Shown piece by piece: positions 1-5,295 of a DNA stretch of 5,295 nt. The notes beneath the pieces were generated by a model. The model did no database searches. It had not been told where the DNA came from and saw only the letters and a program-made list of their open reading frames with translations. Origin of the DNA: Thiobacillus sp. Its GTDB lineage: Bacteria; Pseudomonadota; Gammaproteobacteria; Burkholderiales; Thiobacillaceae. A program made the position numbers and the translations under genes. Position 1 is the stretch's first letter. Each line of letters begins with the position of its first letter. Location: NCBI GenBank assembly GCA_011391285.1, contig JAABQU010000070.1, positions 1-5,295 of the forward strand, written 5' to 3'.

Positions 1-459
1 ATGCACGTCATCGCCGGCAAGGCGGTGGCGTTCAAGGAAGCATCCACCAAGGAATTCAAGCGCTACCAGGAACAGGTCATCGACAACGCACTGGTGATGT
101 GCAAGGTGCTGGTCGAGCGTGGCCTGCGCATCATCTCCGGCCGCACCGAGAGCCACGTGTTCCTGGTCGACCTGCAGCCGAAGCAACTCACCGGCAAGGA
201 AGCCGAAGCCCTGCTCGGCCGCGCCCACATCACAGTCAACAAGAACTCCATCCCCAACGACCCGCAAAAACCCTTCGTCACCAGCGGCATCCGCATCGGC
301 ACCCCGGCGATGACGACGCGCGGCTTCACCGAACTCGAAGCCGAACAGCTCGCCCACCTGATCGCCGACGTGCTCGACGCGCCGACCGACGAGTCGGTGA
401 TCGAGCGGGTGAAGGGCGACGTGGCGAAGCTGGTGGCGAAGTTTCCGGTTTACGGTTGA
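1..459 (+). CDS. glyA: Serine hydroxymethyltransferase, C-terminal part (5' end outside window)
   Basis: This PLP enzyme interconverts serine plus tetrahydrofolate with glycine plus 5,10-methylene-tetrahydrofolate in the cytoplasm, and is the main source of one-carbon units for thymidylate, purines and methionine. The 152 visible residues match the C-terminal domain of bacterial GlyA throughout. They begin in the [14 protein letters not shown] helix, pass the [13 protein letters not shown] and [12 protein letters not shown] segments, and include [10 protein letters not shown], whose Arg (visible residue 98) corresponds to the substrate-carboxylate-binding Arg363 of the E. coli enzyme. The protein ends in KFPVYG, close to the E. 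coli ending. The ATG at position 1 is an internal methionine (about residue 266 of roughly 417), so the PLP-binding lysine and the true start lie to the left. The stop is TGA. nrdR follows 47 bases later with no clear terminator between, so cotranscription is plausible. Identity is close to certain. Confidence 0.97.
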   Translation: MHVIAGKAVAFKEASTKEFKRYQEQVIDNALVMCKVLVERGLRIISGRTESHVFLVDLQPKQLTGKEAEALLGRAHITVNKNSIPNDPQKPFVTSGIRIGTPAMTTRGFTELEAEQLAHLIADVLDAPTDESVIERVKGDVAKLVAKFPVYG

Positions 460-492
460 GCCGGCCGGATGAAACCCTCGGGAATCCATAAC

Positions 493-497
493 GGGAG
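493..497 (+). promoter_or_regulatory. Shine-Dalgarno sequence of nrdR
   Basis: GGGAG lies 9 bases upstream of the nrdR ATG at 507. It supports that start, which also gives the family-typical MKCPFCGS amino terminus. The glyA-nrdR spacer (460-506) shows no convincing promoter or terminator. Confidence 0.6.
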
Positions 498-506
498 CCG
501 CATACG

Positions 507-956
507 ATGAAATGCCCGTTTTGCGGCTCCATGGATACCCAGGTCATCGACTCCCGCGTCAACGAGGCGGGCGACGCAATTCGCCGGCGCCGCCGCTGCG
601 CGGCCTGCGACAAGCGCTTCACCACCTGGGAAACCGCCGAGCTGCGGCCGCCGCAGATCGTCAAGACCAACGGCACGCGCGAGGACTTCTCCGAAACCAA
701 GCTGCGCGAAGGCTTCCGCCGCGCGCTGCACAAGCGGCCGGTTCCAACCGAGCTGGTCGACGCCGCGGTCGACCGCATCCGCCAGCGGCTGCTGACGCAG
801 GGCGAGCGCGAAGTACCCGCACGCGAACTCGGCGAGCTGGTGATGAACGAACTGAAGAAACTCGACAAGGTCGCCTACATCCGCTTCGCATCGGTGTACC
901 GCAGCTTCCAGGACGTCGAGGACTTCCGCGACGTCATCCGCGACATCGACGAGTAA
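507..956 (+). CDS. nrdR: Transcriptional repressor NrdR
   Basis: NrdR is a cytoplasmic zinc-ribbon/ATP-cone repressor that binds NrdR boxes upstream of ribonucleotide reductase operons and switches DNA binding according to bound ATP or dATP. The 149-residue product has the normal family length. Its zinc ribbon uses Cys3, Cys6, Cys31 and Cys34 (CPFC and CAAC), with the basic DNA-contacting run IRRRRRC at 25-31. The ATP-cone domain covers about residues 49-139, beginning with PPQIVKTNG and ending with the conserved [19 protein letters not shown]. Placement between glyA and ribD is a conserved arrangement in beta- and gammaproteobacteria. The stop codon abuts the ribD ATG (TAAATG), implying one transcript and translational coupling. 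Its likely targets include the anaerobic reductase genes encoded about 2 kb away on the opposite strand, although the promoter of that operon lies outside the window. No NrdR box was seen here. Confidence 0.98.
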   Translation: MKCPFCGSMDTQVIDSRVNEAGDAIRRRRRCAACDKRFTTWETAELRPPQIVKTNGTREDFSETKLREGFRRALHKRPVPTELVDAAVDRIRQRLLTQGEREVPARELGELVMNELKKLDKVAYIRFASVYRSFQDVEDFRDVIRDIDE

Positions 957-2048
957 ATGTCCAGCATCGACCGTTTCAGCGCCGCCGACCATGCCCACAT
1001 GGCGCGCGCGCTGCAACTCGCGGCACGCGGCCTCAACACCACCCCCCCCAATCCGCGCGTCGGCTGTGTCATCGTCAGCGACGGCCGCGTCGTCGGCGAA
1101 GGCTGGCACGAACGCGCCGGCATGCCGCACGCCGAAGTCAATGCGCTGAAAGCCTCAGGGAAATCCGCACGCGGCGCGACGGTGTACGTCACGCTGGAAC
1201 CCTGCTCACATCACGGCCGCACCCCGCCGTGCGCCGAAGCACTGGTCAACGCGGGGGTGGGGCGCGTGGTGGCAGCGATGACGGACCCGAACCCGCTGGT
1301 TGCCGGCGGCGGCATTTCCATGCTGACGCTGGCCGGCATCCAGGCCGAAGTCGGCCTCATGGAGGCCGAGGCGCGCGCGCTCAATCCCGGATTCATCTCG
1401 CGCATGACACGGCAGCGCCCGTGGGTGCGGCTGAAGACCGCATCCACCCTGGACGGCAAGACCGCGCTCGCCAATGGCGCCTCGCAATGGATCACCGGCG
1501 AGGCGGCGCGCGCCGACGTGCAGAAGCTGCGTGCACGCGCCTGCGCCATCCTCACCGGCAGCGGTACGGTGCTTGCAGACAACCCGCGCATGAACGTACG
1601 CGGCATCGACATCGGCCGCCAGCCGCTGCGGGTCATCGTCGATTCCGCATTGCGCACGCCGGTCAGCGCGGCAATCCTGCCCGCGCTCGTCGCCTGCCAC
1701 CACGCTGCTCCAGATGCTCGTGCCGCACTCGAAGCAGCGGGCGCAGAAGTGATCGCGTTACCCGGGACCGATGGCCGCGTCGATCTCGTCGCCTTGCTCA
1801 CGTTGCTGGCACAGCGCGGCGTCAACGAACTGCACGTCGAAGCCGGCGCGCACCTGAACGGCGTGCTGCTCGCAGCCGGACTGGTCGACGAATGGGTGGC
1901 CTACGTGGCACCGATAGCGGTGGGCGACGATGCGCGCGGGCTGTTCGCACAGCCACCGCTGGCGACGCTGGCCGACGCAGCGCACTTCCGCCTCGCCGAC
2001 GTGCGACAGATCGGCGGCGATCTGCGGCTGACGCTGTTGCCCGCCTGA
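957..2048 (+). CDS. ribD: Bifunctional riboflavin biosynthesis protein RibD (deaminase/reductase)
   Basis: RibD carries out two successive cytoplasmic steps of riboflavin synthesis. It deaminates 2,5-diamino-6-ribosylamino-pyrimidinone 5'-phosphate, then reduces the ribosyl side chain to ribityl with NADPH. The product has 363 residues, against about 367 in E. coli. The N-terminal cytidine-deaminase-like domain (about 8-150) shows TPPNPRVGCVIV at 29-40, the catalytic HAE at 58-60, and the zinc cysteines in EPCSHHGRTPPC (Cys83, Cys92). The C-terminal reductase domain (about 155-363) shows RLKTASTLDGKTA, SQWITG, GSGTVLADNPRM and EAGAHLNGVLLAAGLVDE. All expected active-site motifs are intact. 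The ATG immediately follows the nrdR TAA with no strong Shine-Dalgarno sequence, so initiation probably depends on ribosomes ending nrdR. No FMN riboswitch can fit upstream, and none is expected for this operonic ribD. A run of eight C at 1042-1049 encodes part of the deaminase motif. Confidence 0.97.
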   Translation: MSSIDRFSAADHAHMARALQLAARGLNTTPPNPRVGCVIVSDGRVVGEGWHERAGMPHAEVNALKASGKSARGATVYVTLEPCSHHGRTPPCAEALVNAGVGRVVAAMTDPNPLVAGGGISMLTLAGIQAEVGLMEAEARALNPGFISRMTRQRPWVRLKTASTLDGKTALANGASQWITGEAARADVQKLRARACAILTGSGTVLADNPRMNVRGIDIGRQPLRVIVDSALRTPVSAAILPALVACHHAAPDARAALEAAGAEVIALPGTDGRVDLVALLTLLAQRGVNELHVEAGAHLNGVLLAAGLVDEWVAYVAPIAVGDDARGLFAQPPLATLADAAHFRLADVRQIGGDLRLTLLPA

Positions 2049-2102
2049 GCGGCCTCGCCTCACGCACGGCAGCCCCTGCCACGCTGGATAAACGCTGAAA
2101 TG

Positions 2103-2108
2103 AAGGAA
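2103..2108 (+). promoter_or_regulatory. Shine-Dalgarno sequence favouring the start at 2115
   Basis: AAGGAA sits 6 bases before the ATG at 2115. It lies downstream of the alternative in-frame ATG at 2100, which has no such motif. This is the reason for choosing the shorter, 308-residue form of the next gene, which also starts directly at a normal signal peptide. Confidence 0.6.
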
Positions 2109-2114
2109 ACACGC

Positions 2115-3041
2115 ATGCACATCATTCGCTTCTTGTTCGCCCTTGTTCTGCTCGGGCTGATCGCCCCGGTACACGCCCTCACGCTCAAGCCGCACCTTGT
2201 CGCGCCGGGGGTTTATGCCTTCGTCGGCGAGGTCGGCGGGCGAACCTACGCAAACGAAGCGATGAACGCCACCACCGGGTTCGTGGTCACGACGGCAGGC
2301 GTGGTGGTGATCGACAGCGGGGCGTCGTATCGGGTCGGCAAGCAGATTCACCAGGCGATTCGCCGGGTGACCCTGCAACCGGTCAAAGTCGTGATCAACA
2401 CCGGCGGACAGGATCACCGCTGGCTGGGCAACAGCTATTTCGTCACGCTGGGCGTGCCCATCATCGGCCACCAGAACATGCGCGCCGACGCCGAGGAACG
2501 CGGCGCGCAACTGATCCAGTCACTGCAGGGCGAACTCAAGGAAAAGCTGGAAGGCACCCGGGTCGTGCTGCCGACGCAGACCTTCGAAACACACCATCAC
2601 CTGCGGCTGGGCAAAACCGATTTCGAGCTGATTTTCTCCGCCCCCGCCCACACTCCGGGCGACATCATGGTCTGGCTACCGCAGAGCCGCGTCGTATTCA
2701 GCGGCGACATCGTGTTCACCGACCGCCTGCTGGGGGTGCTGCCGTTCAGCAGTGTGGCCGGAGGGATTGCATCATTCGATGCAATGGCCGCGCTCAAGCC
2801 CGCGCGAATCGTGCCGGGGCATGGCGCTGTCTGCGACCTTGCCAAGGCGCGCCGCCAAACACGGGATTATCTGGTGCTGCTGCACGACCACATGAAGCGT
2901 GCGGTCGATGCCGGCGAGGACTTGCAAACCGCACTCGACACGCTGGATCAAGGCGCCTATTCGAAGCTGCCCAACTTCGATCTGCTGAGCGGCAGCAACG
3001 CCAGCCGAGCCTACCTGGAAGCGGAGGCGGCGGCATTCTGA
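2115..3041 (+). CDS. Exported metallo-beta-lactamase-fold protein with altered zinc motif
   Basis: This is a probable periplasmic member of the MBL-fold hydrolase superfamily, resembling the SoxH / quinoprotein-relay type of secreted MBL proteins; its substrate is unknown. From the ATG at 2115 it has 308 residues; starting at 2100 would add five. The N-terminus is a signal peptide: MHIIRF, a hydrophobic stretch, then an A-x-A-like PVHA cleavage site near residue 21. MBL elements follow in order: the VVVIDSGAS strand-loop, the metal motif region TGGQDHRWLGN, APAHTPGD, FSGDIVFTDR and VPGHGAV. The usual HxHxDH reads T-G-G-Q-D-H, so the first two zinc-1 histidines are missing. The Asp-His pair, the His of AHTPGD, the bridging Asp of SGD and the final His of PGHG remain. 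It lies 66 bases after ribD on the same strand and may be read from the same transcript, but no functional link to riboflavin is evident. The fold is confident; the function is not. Confidence 0.85.
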   Translation: MHIIRFLFALVLLGLIAPVHALTLKPHLVAPGVYAFVGEVGGRTYANEAMNATTGFVVTTAGVVVIDSGASYRVGKQIHQAIRRVTLQPVKVVINTGGQDHRWLGNSYFVTLGVPIIGHQNMRADAEERGAQLIQSLQGELKEKLEGTRVVLPTQTFETHHHLRLGKTDFELIFSAPAHTPGDIMVWLPQSRVVFSGDIVFTDRLLGVLPFSSVAGGIASFDAMAALKPARIVPGHGAVCDLAKARRQTRDYLVLLHDHMKRAVDAGEDLQTALDTLDQGAYSKLPNFDLLSGSNASRAYLEAEAAAF

Positions 3042-3056
3042 ATCCGGTTGCATGGA

Positions 3057-3749
3057 CTACGTTGCGCGCACTGAAAAATCCTCGAACAGCCCAGCAAGTC
3101 CCTCGCCCACGTCCCGCAGAGGCCGGCCGCGCGTCGCGTTCTGGCACAGGGCCTCGTCCGCACACCCCTGGCTGCGAAAGGCCTGGATGACGAAATGTTT
3201 CACCCCTTGCGTGGCCAGATCGTGTGCGAGGCTGACCACTTCGGCATCAGCCAGCAGCGCCGGATGCACGGTGGTGCGGACTTCATGGGCGACGCCAGAC
3301 GCCACCACTTCCAGCAGCCCGGCATGCGCCCGCTCGCCGCTGCCGGCCACGCCGGTGACGCGCGCGTAATCAGCAAACGGCGCCTTCACGTCCAACCCCA
3401 CCCAGTCGACCAGCGGCAGCACTGCCGCCAGCCGCTGCGGGTACATGCCGCCGGTGTGCAGGCCGATCTTGAATCCGAGCGCGCGCACCTCGCGCATGGC
3501 GTCAGGCAGGCCCGCCTGCAAAGTCGGCTCGCCGCCGGAAAACACCACGCCGTCGAGCAGCCCCTGGCGCCGACGCAAAAAGGACATTACGTCGGCCCAG
3601 AGAATTTCGCTGTCGCTGCGCGACGGAATCAGGCCGGGGTTGTGGCAATAGCCGCAATGCCACGGGCAGCCCTGGCAGAACACCACTGCGGCCAACTTGC
3701 CGGGCCAGTCCGAGGTAGAAAGCGGGGTTAGGCCGCCAACACGCAGCAT
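3057..3749 (-). CDS. nrdG: Anaerobic ribonucleotide reductase activating protein, radical SAM (NrdG)
   Basis: NrdG is the cytoplasmic activase of class III ribonucleotide reductase. Its [4Fe-4S] cluster cleaves S-adenosylmethionine, and the resulting radical abstracts hydrogen from the glycyl-radical glycine of NrdD. The product has 230 residues, the longer form typical of the NrdG2-type family rather than the roughly 154-residue E. coli NrdG. It begins MLRVGGLTPLSTSDWPGK and carries the radical-SAM cluster motif CPWHCGYC (Cys28, Cys32, Cys35, with a further Cys25), followed by HNPGL, the SAM-binding SGGEPTLQ at 71-78, and GLDVKAP near 118-124. The ATG at 3749 was chosen because family homology starts there. 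The frame stays open to an ATG at 3956, but that stretch is compositionally non-protein-like and overlaps the upstream gene. The Shine-Dalgarno sequence is weak. Its target glycine is apparently on the separate small protein encoded just upstream. The stop is TAG, 15 bases from the convergent MBL gene. Confidence 0.94.
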   Translation of the reverse strand: MLRVGGLTPLSTSDWPGKLAAVVFCQGCPWHCGYCHNPGLIPSRSDSEILWADVMSFLRRRQGLLDGVVFSGGEPTLQAGLPDAMREVRALGFKIGLHTGGMYPQRLAAVLPLVDWVGLDVKAPFADYARVTGVAGSGERAHAGLLEVVASGVAHEVRTTVHPALLADAEVVSLAHDLATQGVKHFVIQAFRSQGCADEALCQNATRGRPLRDVGEGLAGLFEDFSVRAT

Positions 3750-3780
3750 GGGCAACAATCCGGGAAAAGGTTCAGTGAAA

Positions 3781-3804
3781 CGGCCCCGCGTACAGCCGGG
3801 GCCG
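3781..3804 (-). terminator. GC-rich stem-loop before nrdG (possible attenuator or weak terminator)
   Basis: An 8-bp all-G/C stem (CGGCCCCG paired with CGGGGCCG) encloses an 8-base loop. Read on the minus strand, it is followed immediately by TTTC and then, nine bases further on, by TTTT. The U tract is poor, so full termination is doubtful; partial termination or mRNA stabilisation between the glycyl-radical gene and nrdG is as likely. The stem ends about 31 bases before the nrdG ATG. Confidence 0.4.
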
Positions 3805-3812
3805 GGTAATCG

Positions 3813-3828
3813 CCGCGCTCGAGCGCGG
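3813..3828 (-). repeat. Perfect 16-bp palindrome, hairpin-forming
   Basis: CCGCGCTCGAGCGCGG is a perfect palindrome that could fold in RNA as a 6-bp stem with a TCGA tetraloop. It lies in the 98-base non-coding spacer between the glycyl-radical gene and nrdG, eight bases from the second hairpin. No U tract follows it on the minus strand. It could be a protein-binding operator or an RNA-stability element; nothing in the sequence decides which. Confidence 0.5.
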
Positions 3829-3847
3829 GGCGGTGCAGAGACTCGAC

Positions 3848-4033
3848 TCAGGCAGAGCAGCGGCCTTCGACGAAGAACTGCCGCTCGCGATGCTCGCCCT
3901 GCTTGCCCTTGTTGAAGCTCGTCACCGGGCGATGGTACCCCATCACGCGGGTCCACACTTCGCAGCGGGTGCGCTCCTCATCCTTCAAAGTCACGGCGAG
4001 CTGGGCTTGGGTCAAAACACTCATGTCGTTCAT
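3848..4033 (-). CDS. Separate glycyl-radical domain of class III ribonucleotide reductase (split NrdD C-terminus)
   Basis: This 61-residue protein corresponds to the last segment of ordinary NrdD proteins, the part that carries the stable glycyl radical. It reads CEVWTRVMGYHRPVTSFNKG from residue 24, and Gly32 in RVMGY is the expected radical site. The following KGKQGEHRERQFF is the usual NrdD tail. The first 20 or so residues (MNDMSVLTQAQLAVTLKDEE) form a linker-like lead. The gene starts 26 bases after the stop of the large nrdD part, in a different frame. It has its own strong Shine-Dalgarno sequence, which argues for a real gene over a frameshift artefact. It probably associates non-covalently with the large subunit and is activated by NrdG encoded downstream. 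An alternative is a stand-alone spare part comparable in idea to GrcA/YfiD for pyruvate formate-lyase, but the adjacent NrdD lacks its own glycyl segment, so this copy should be essential to the enzyme. Databases often name such short ORFs simply as anaerobic ribonucleoside-triphosphate reductase. Confidence 0.88.
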   Translation of the reverse strand: MNDMSVLTQAQLAVTLKDEERTRCEVWTRVMGYHRPVTSFNKGKQGEHRERQFFVEGRCSA

Positions 4034-4039
4034 TTCAAT

Positions 4040-4045
4040 CTCCTT
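4040..4045 (-). promoter_or_regulatory. Strong Shine-Dalgarno sequence of the glycyl-radical gene
   Basis: On the minus strand AAGGAG lies 6 bases before the ATG at 4033, close to the ideal ribosome-binding arrangement. It is the best Shine-Dalgarno match among the genes in this window. It is the main sequence evidence that the small gene is initiated independently instead of by frameshifting from nrdD. Confidence 0.85.
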
Positions 4046-4048
4046 CTT

Positions 4049-4064
4049 GGGTTCAGGGTTCAGG
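4049..4064. repeat. 7-bp tandem duplication over the nrdD stop codon
   Basis: The plus strand reads GG, GTTCAGG, GTTCAGG (minus strand CCTGAAC twice, then CC). The unit contains the TGA that ends the large nrdD part, so the repeat spans the stop and the first part of the 26-base junction. Removing one copy would leave the same TGA in frame, so the duplication alone does not explain the split gene. Confidence 0.7.
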
Positions 4065-5295
4065 CTGCAACAGCTTGCTTGCGGGACAGGACTTCCTCGT
4101 CGCATTTCGGACAAAACTCGTGCTCGCCGGCGAGGTAGCCATGTTTGGGACAAATCGAGAAGGTCGGTGTCACGGTGATGTAGGGCAGGCGGAAACGTTC
4201 CAGCGAGCGGCGCACCAGGTTGCGGCATGCGTCTGCGGATGAGATGTTTTCCGACATGTAGAGGTGCAGCACGGTGCCGCCTGTGTACTTGCGCTGCAGG
4301 TCGTCCTGCCGCTCCAGCGCCTCGAAGGCATCGTCGGTGAAACCCACCGGCAGTTGCGACGAGTTGGTGTAGTACGGCATGTCTTCGGTGCCCGCCTGCA
4401 GGATGGCCGGATAACGCTTGCGATCCTCCTTGGCGAAACGGTAGGTGGTGCCCTCGGCTGGCGTGGCCTCCAGGTTGTACATGTGGCCCGTTTCTTCCTG
4501 GAACGCAGCGATGCGTCCACGGATGTGATCGAGCAGACGCACCGCGAAATCGTGGCCCCACTCGGAAGTGATGTCGTGCTCGTCGCCGGTGAAATTGCGG
4601 ATCATCTCGTTGACGCCATTGATGCCGATGGTCGAGAAGTGATTGCGCAGGGTGCCGAGATAGCGCTTGGTGTAGGGGAACAGGCCGTTGTCCATCAGGC
4701 GCTGGATCTCCTTGCGCTTGATTTCCAGGCCGTTTCGCGACATGTCGAGCAGGGCGTCAAGGCGGCGCAGCAGACCTGCCTCGTCACCCTTGTACTCGTA
4801 GCCCAGGCGCGCGCAGTTGACCGTCACCACCCCGACCGAACCGGTCTGCTCGGCCGAGCCGAACAGGCCGTTGCCGCGCTTCAGGAGTTCGCGCAGGTCA
4901 AGCTGCAGGCGGCAGCACATCGAGCGGATGTGGTTCGGCTTCATCTCGGAATTGATGAAGTTCTGGAAGTAGGGCAGGCCGTACTTGGCTGTCATCTCGA
5001 ACAGCAGCGTGGCGTTCTCGGATTCCCACGGGAAATCCGGCGTCATGTTGTAGGTCGGGATGGGGAAGGTGAACACGCGGCCCTTGGCGTCGCCCGTGGT
5101 CATCACCTCGATGTACGCACGGTTGATCATGTCCATCTCGGCCTGCAGCTCGCCGTAGGTGAACGGCATTTCCTTGCCGCCGACCACTGGCACCTGCTCG
5201 CGCAGGTCTTCCGGGCACACCCAGTCGAAGGTCAGGTTGGTGAACGGCGTCTGGGTGCCCCAGCGCGACGGCACGTTTAGGTTATAGATCAGTTC
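4060..5295 (-). CDS. nrdD: Anaerobic ribonucleoside-triphosphate reductase, large part (5' end outside window, lacks glycyl-radical tail)
   Basis: Class III ribonucleotide reductase reduces ribonucleotides to deoxyribonucleotides in the absence of oxygen, using a protein thiyl radical generated from a glycyl radical. The visible 411 residues enter at the right edge as ELIYNLN followed by VPSRWGTQTPFTNLTFDW, a typical NrdD core. They include FPIPTYNMTPDFPW, YFQNFINSEMKPNHIRSMCCRL (Cys127/Cys128 of the fragment, probable thiyl-radical site), SVGVVTVNCARLGY (Cys161), YTNSSQLPVGF and a zinc knuckle CPKHGYLAGEHEFCPKC (Cys382, His385, Cys395, Cys398). The reading frame then ends at KQAVAA, just where other NrdD proteins continue into the RVxGY glycyl-radical loop; that loop is in the next gene. 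The N-terminal ATP-cone and real start are beyond the window. A GTG at 5274 is internal coding sequence. Cotranscription with the two downstream genes is likely, and regulation by NrdR and an oxygen-responsive factor is inferred from the family, not seen. Confidence 0.95.
   Translation of the reverse strand, partial: ELIYNLNVPSRWGTQTPFTNLTFDWVCPEDLREQVPVVGGKEMPFTYGELQAEMDMINRAYIEVMTTGDAKGRVFTFPIPTYNMTPDFPWESENATLLFEMTAKYGLPYFQNFINSEMKPNHIRSMCCRLQLDLRELLKRGNGLFGSAEQTGSVGVVTVNCARLGYEYKGDEAGLLRRLDALLDMSRNGLEIKRKEIQRLMDNGLFPYTKRYLGTLRNHFSTIGINGVNEMIRNFTGDEHDITSEWGHDFAVRLLDHIRGRIAAFQEETGHMYNLEATPAEGTTYRFAKEDRKRYPAILQAGTEDMPYYTNSSQLPVGFTDDAFEALERQDDLQRKYTGGTVLHLYMSENISSADACRNLVRRSLERFRLPYITVTPTFSICPKHGYLAGEHEFCPKCDEEVLSRKQAVAA

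Noticed and set aside
460..506. Terminator, promoter or NrdR box between glyA and nrdR
   Set aside because: Only short GGCC-type palindromes are present. There is no hairpin with a U tract, no credible -35/-10 pair and no sequence resembling the AT-rich NrdR box.
2068..2080. Hairpin GGCAG-CCC-CTGCC between ribD and the MBL gene as a terminator
   Set aside because: The stem is only 5 bp with a 3-base loop and has no T run after it. It is too weak to call.
512..2098. Long plus-strand open frame overlapping nrdR and ribD
   Set aside because: It is a shadow frame of very GC-rich coding DNA. Its translation is dominated by Arg, Ala and Pro, and both nrdR and ribD are unmistakable in their own frames.
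3750..3956. N-terminal extension of nrdG from an ATG at 3956
   Set aside because: The 69 extra codons overlap the glycyl-radical gene and the hairpin spacer, are Arg/Pro-rich like antisense high-GC sequence, and have no family counterpart. The family start fits the ATG at 3749.
4034..4090. Programmed -1 frameshift joining the large nrdD part to the glycyl-radical gene
   Set aside because: The small-gene frame is open upstream, so a -1 shift would give a fusion, but no classic slippery heptamer was found before the TGA. The near-ideal Shine-Dalgarno sequence and ATG explain expression more simply.
5272..5274. GTG as the nrdD start codon
   Set aside because: The frame continues upstream to the window edge as ELIYNLN, which belongs to the conserved NrdD core, so the GTG encodes an internal valine.
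4264..5280. Plus-strand open frame opposite nrdD
   Set aside because: This is the antisense shadow of a clearly recognised nrdD with all expected motifs. The translation has no recognisable family features.
4053..5295. nrdD as a pseudogene because of its premature stop
   Set aside because: The frame is intact through the zinc knuckle, and the missing segment is supplied by a neighbouring well-formed gene, followed by an intact nrdG. A split functional enzyme is the better reading.

Overview
The window looks like a chromosomal segment of a high-GC betaproteobacterium. This is inferred from the gene order glyA-nrdR-ribD, the strong G/C bias at third codon positions, and the flavour of the protein sequences; the species cannot be fixed from sequence alone, though a Thiobacillus- or Rhodocyclales-like lineage would fit. 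No rRNA, tRNA, CRISPR array, insertion sequence, prophage or attachment site is visible.

Layout. Plus strand, 1-3041: the C-terminal third of serine hydroxymethyltransferase (glyA), then the ribonucleotide reductase repressor nrdR, then the bifunctional riboflavin gene ribD, whose ATG directly follows the nrdR stop. After these comes an exported metallo-beta-lactamase-fold protein that has lost two of the usual zinc-binding histidines. Minus strand, 5295-3057: the anaerobic (class III) ribonucleotide reductase locus, transcribed toward the first group. In transcription order it holds the large part of nrdD (entering from the right edge, start outside the window), a separate 61-codon gene carrying the glycyl-radical segment that normally ends NrdD, a 98-base spacer with two GC-rich hairpins, and the radical-SAM activase nrdG. 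The two convergent units end only 15 bases apart.

How the genes fit together. GlyA supplies one-carbon units for thymidylate and purines. NrdR senses ATP/dATP and represses ribonucleotide reductase operons. NrdD plus NrdG make deoxynucleotides without oxygen. The window therefore joins nucleotide supply, its regulator and the anaerobic reductase, with riboflavin synthesis as the usual passenger next to nrdR.

The most notable point is the split anaerobic reductase. The main NrdD polypeptide stops just after its zinc-binding knuckle. The glycyl-radical loop (RVMGY) is made as its own small protein with a near-perfect Shine-Dalgarno sequence, so it is probably a two-piece enzyme and not a sequencing frameshift.
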